Shown: positions 61,190 to 64,000 of the stretch, piece by piece | Layout of the letters: the number at the start of each line of letters is the position of its first letter | Numbering within the stretch: the stretch's first letter is position 1 | Source of the DNA: Turneriella sp942492915 | GTDB taxonomy: Bacteria > Spirochaetota > Leptospiria > Turneriellales > Turneriellaceae | Assembly (NCBI GenBank): GCA_942492915.1 | Contig: OW818662.1 | Span: 3,224,001 to 3,288,000, forward strand | Reading direction: 5' to 3' | DNA length: 64,000 nt | Program-made: the position numbers and the translations under genes | The notes under the pieces: generated by a model | Database searches by the model: none | The model's input: only the letters and a program-made list of their open reading frames with translations | Told to the model about the DNA's origin: nothing

Positions 61190-63394
61190 TCAATCTTTTT
61201 CATAAGCACCAATACTAAAACCACCAGGTACCGCCGCGGTTGCGCCACCTGATCCGTTTGGCACAGAGTTGTTGTTGGCTAGCCCGGCATTTGCCGTAGT
61301 GCGCGTAATATTCGCCCGGTCGGTCGTAACGGCGTTGCAGCTTTCGCCACCTGCTCCCGTTGCGGGGCCGCCTGAAGGCGCACCACAGTTATTTCCCGAA
61401 GTATCTTTGCCACCGTAGCGGAGATTATTGTAGTCTTGCAGCGGTAGTAAATTCTGTTGCAGCTGAAAATCGAGAACGTATTGCGATCCCCCTGATGATT
61501 TGGTGCCCCAGTAGCGTACTTCAACGCGGGCGAGGTTGTTGTTAGAGTCAGTTATAGGGGGCGTGATGGTCACTTCATCGGGGTTGGTTGCACCGTTGCA
61601 GGTGATTTGTCGCGCAATGCCATCGCCATTCCATTCAATGTATTCGCCGTTGACATAGGGGCCCGCTGCACAGCGGCCGTCGCCAATGCGCAGAATTGTC
61701 GTCGAACCAGAATTCGATGCTGATGTCGCATCAATGAACACGGGGAAATTGACAAACGGATTTCCCGTTGCGCCTGCGGTTAACAATACATTTCCGCGTG
61801 CTTTGTCTGCGCCGCCGTTCCAGTCTGTCAGCGCCTCGATTGCCGCAATTGTATTTATTGAAGTTGCGCCCTCGTTTAGATAAAGGGTGTTTCCCGCGCC
61901 ACCCCAAGCGTCCCACAGTGCATTGTTTTCGAACGACCTGGGGTCTGGCGCGGCGTCGCTCTCACGCAAGTGAGACCGATTTTGCCCACCCATGACGAAT
62001 AGGTTATTGGTGATGCGGCTTGTAGAGCTTGAGATCGATATTCGGATACCGTCAGAAGTGCTGTAACCACTGCCAATAATCACATTATTCGTCATCGTGG
62101 GTGCCGATGTACCGTTAAAGATTGCAAAGCTGTTACTGCCACCACCGCTGAAAATGATATTATTAGTAATCGGCGGCGAAGAAATCTGGTTGTATATGCC
62201 GTACGACGATGTCGCAGTGCCGCCGTGAATGAAGTTTCCGGTGATTTCAGCGGGAGTGGCCGAGCTGTTATTTATAGCATAACTGTTGCTGCTACCGCCT
62301 CCGCCACGAATTGTGTTACCGATAATTGTCGCGGTCGCACCTGAAGTGGTGCTGATGCCATTCGTATTGAATGCTGTGCCGCCGGTTATTGTGTTGCCCG
62401 TAATTCTCGGTGACCCTGCGATACAGTGGATGCCGTATGCTGAGGCACCTAATGTAGGTGTGCTGCCGCCACTTATGGTATTCTGTGAAATTACTGGTGA
62501 AGAACTATCGCTTCTGATGCCATAGGGAGTGCCCCCGGTACCGCCGCTGATATTGTTACCAGAGATGGTGGGATTACTCGATGTCAGATAGACGCCCGCG
62601 TTCAAGACGCCGACGACGGACCCTCCGACAATCGTGAATCCATCGAGCACCGTCGTCGCGGTGTAAGCCGCCGTGATGTTCGACAAACCCTGAACGGCAA
62701 TCATTGTCGGCGCCTGAATTGTCGTCACTAGAGTCGCGGTGTTACGCGTCGCGAATTCATTGCCGGTACTGTAGCCGCCGTAAATGCTGATTCCTGGTTT
62801 AAGCGTTATGCTTTCGTTGTAAGTGCCCTGCGCGACGAAGATGCGGCGGGTGATCGCAGGGTCTCCGTTACGAATGCTATCCACATATTCTATCGCACCC
62901 TGAATTGTTTTCATAGGTGAAGATAAATTACCTGTTTGTACACCTGCCAGTGACCCAGCATCGACATAAATAATGTCGTCGGCTAATACCTGAATCGAGC
63001 CCGTGTTGCTAAGTAGGCTCGTTGCGACTTTGGCAGCGCTAACACGCCAGTAATAACGCACTGATCTTAACACCTGACCCGGTGCCATATCTGCGGGCAC
63101 GAGCTTGTACGAACCGCCCGAAACCTCTTTGCTGAGAGCCAGAGTCGAAAAATTGGCCGCAGCTGACATTTCCAATCGATACAGAGAAATGCCCGGCTTG
63201 ACGCTCCACAAGAACAGGGGATTCGCGTCGACCGCTGCGCCATCTTTTGGCGACAAAAGGTCAATCGCTGCCTGACCGCGTGCCAGAAATTCACCCGACA
63301 AAAGTTCACCTGTCGAGGTACCATTGCAACGAGAAATCGCGCCGGCTGCGAAGGCGAGTAGAAAGAAAAGACTGCAAATACGATTGTTACACAT
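61190..63394 (-). CDS. Large beta-helix (DUF1565-like) surface protein
   Basis: 734 aa. Leader MCNNRICSLFFLLAFAAGAIS with a poor lipobox (ISRC). Residues 270-480 are repeats of a right-handed beta helix, units of about 22 residues such as PTISGNNISGGTGG, PVISQNTISGGS, PAEITGNFIHGGT and APTMTNNVIIGSG. Tail rich in Asn, Gly, Ser and Thr with cysteine pairs. Such solenoids often bind polysaccharide or cells. No enzymatic residues stand out. Terminal DUF1565-like start (QAIDLLSPKDGAAVDANP) and beta-sandwich before the helix. Confidence 0.8.
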   Translation of the reverse strand: MCNNRICSLFFLLAFAAGAISRCNGTSTGELLSGEFLARGQAAIDLLSPKDGAAVDANPLFLWSVKPGISLYRLEMSAAANFSTLALSKEVSGGSYKLVPADMAPGQVLRSVRYYWRVSAAKVATSLLSNTGSIQVLADDIIYVDAGSLAGVQTGNLSSPMKTIQGAIEYVDSIRNGDPAITRRIFVAQGTYNESITLKPGISIYGGYSTGNEFATRNTATLVTTIQAPTMIAVQGLSNITAAYTATTVLDGFTIVGGSVVGVLNAGVYLTSSNPTISGNNISGGTGGTPYGIRSDSSSPVISQNTISGGSTPTLGASAYGIHCIAGSPRITGNTITGGTAFNTNGISTTSGATATIIGNTIRGGGGSSNSYAINNSSATPAEITGNFIHGGTATSSYGIYNQISSPPITNNIIFSGGGSNSFAIFNGTSAPTMTNNVIIGSGYSTSDGIRISISSSTSRITNNLFVMGGQNRSHLRESDAAPDPRSFENNALWDAWGGAGNTLYLNEGATSINTIAAIEALTDWNGGADKARGNVLLTAGATGNPFVNFPVFIDATSASNSGSTTILRIGDGRCAAGPYVNGEYIEWNGDGIARQITCNGATNPDEVTITPPITDSNNNLARVEVRYWGTKSSGGSQYVLDFQLQQNLLPLQDYNNLRYGGKDTSGNNCGAPSGGPATGAGGESCNAVTTDRANITRTTANAGLANNNSVPNGSGGATAAVPGGFSIGAYEKD

Positions 63395-63519
63395 ATTCAG
63401 AAAGTTACGCCTATTTGGGCCAGAGAGCTCTTAAATCTCTCTGACGTAAAGCCTGTTTTCTGCGGGTATGAGGACAAGTTGCTGGTAATGATCTCGTGAC
63501 TTATCCGCAGCGAAGCCGA
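63395..63519. other. Intergenic spacer before the allantoate amidohydrolase
   Basis: 125 bases between the start of the beta-helix gene and the stop of the partial hydrolase gene, both on the minus strand. I see no hairpin of note. Confidence 0.4.
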
Positions 63520-64000
63520 CTACCGCAGCGACAGCTCAGCCATCGTCTGCGCTAGAATTTCAACGCCGCGCGCTATCTCTTCGGGCGAAGTGTATTCGTC
63601 GCTGCGGTGGCTGTAGCCGCTTTTAGACGGCACGAAGATCATTCCCATCGGTACAATGCGCGCGATGAAGAGCGAGTCATGGTATGCGCGGCTTGGCAGG
63701 CGCATGTGTGAATAACCATACGCTTCGGTCGCCGCTTCGGCGGCCTTCAAGATTGTCTGATCTGAAACTGCCGGCGGGTCAGAGTTGATATCTTCGATTT
63801 CGACTTTTAATCCTCGCTCATCGGCGAGTCGTTTTGCCAGGGTCTTCACTGCCGTGACCACTGCATCGCGTGTCTCGAGCCGAATGTCGCGAATGTCGAA
63901 CTCCACCGTTGCCTTTGCCGGTATGCTATTGATCGCGCCGGGGTGAACCTTGACGACGCCGACCGTCGCAACAGTGTCAGGGCTCGCACTCGTTTTCGCA
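63520..64000 (-). CDS. Allantoate amidohydrolase (M20 family), C-terminal part
   Basis: Frame on the minus strand open from the stop at 63520 to the right edge and beyond; the 5' end is outside. Visible are GVVKVHPGAINSIPAKATVEFDIRD, a metal/dimer part of M20 peptidases, and HDSLFIARIVPMGMIFVPSKSGYSHRSDEYTSPEEIARG, matching allantoate amidohydrolase (AllC) and N-carbamoyl-amino-acid hydrolases. With allE, uraH and uraD the allantoate reading is favoured. Its product would be ureidoglycine, the AllE substrate. Confidence 0.82.
   Translation of the reverse strand, partial: AKTSASPDTVATVGVVKVHPGAINSIPAKATVEFDIRDIRLETRDAVVTAVKTLAKRLADERGLKVEIEDINSDPPAVSDQTILKAAEAATEAYGYSHMRLPSRAYHDSLFIARIVPMGMIFVPSKSGYSHRSDEYTSPEEIARGVEILAQTMAELSLR

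Noticed and set aside
61046..61252. Rightward 68-codon frame at the end of the beta-helix gene
   Set aside because: Made of repeat DNA and overlaps a sound gene; no ribosome-binding site.

Overview
The window looks like chromosomal DNA of a spirochaete of the family Leptospiraceae, most likely Turneriella parva or a close relative. Reasons: about 53% G+C by eye, a BLUF-cyclase of the kind described from T. parva as TpPAC, a DUF1554-type lipoprotein, many loosely lipoboxed secreted proteins, a periplasmic protein recalling Leptospira flagellar coiling proteins, and ordinary housekeeping genes throughout. No insertion sequence, prophage, CRISPR array, tRNA or rRNA was seen. The organism name is inferred from family knowledge; no search was run.

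Layout. 0-5 kb: 5' end of a permease, a blue-light-activated adenylyl cyclase behind a promoter that overlaps a perfect inverted repeat, and a run of secreted or START-domain genes with one response regulator. 5-16.5 kb: lipA-hemG, a bifunctional-nuclease-like gene, a ferredoxin reductase, a patatin, a signal-peptidase homologue that lacks both catalytic residues, an EpmB-like radical SAM enzyme, and an operon of a tiny membrane protein, MlaC, TolC and a TPR protein. 16.5-29 kb: an outer-membrane/lipoprotein pair, sucC, a MEST-like hydrolase, ndk, a polyprenyl synthase with an intrinsic-terminator sequence inside its early codons, tlyA, a sigma/FecR pair, and HMG-CoA lyase and crotonase genes among lipoproteins.

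29-42 kb: a DsbA-like lipoprotein and a metallo-hydrolase transcribed leftward. An intergenic stretch follows with six same-strand DnaA-box-like sites next to an AT-rich tract, which is an origin candidate. Then come a YheT-like hydrolase, a caa3/A2-type cytochrome oxidase operon (SCO, II, I, III, IV), radA, a FlgT-N-like lipoprotein, an L16-hydroxylase-like cupin and a GNAT. 42-49 kb: two divergent DUF2505 proteins, and an operon of a flagellar-coiling-like protein, a histidine kinase without a normal start codon, a receiver/RsbW-type ATPase fusion and a Lol/MacB-like ABC transporter; then spermidine synthase.

49-64 kb: a two-Tudor secreted protein, malate synthase, DTW tRNA-modification enzyme, MOT1-type molybdate transporter, a 7TM-DISM adenylyl cyclase, and a scattered purine-ring catabolism set (HIU hydrolase, OHCU decarboxylase, ureidoglycine aminohydrolase, and allantoate amidohydrolase cut by the right edge). 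Between these lie an 8-cysteine secreted peptide, a PilZ-aquaporin pair, a GlcG-like protein and a large beta-helix lipoprotein.

Recurring themes are five START/SRPBCC-fold proteins, many stop-start overlaps (ATGA, TAATG) marking operons, two class III adenylyl cyclases, and several long perfect palindromes at gene ends that lack a U-tract.
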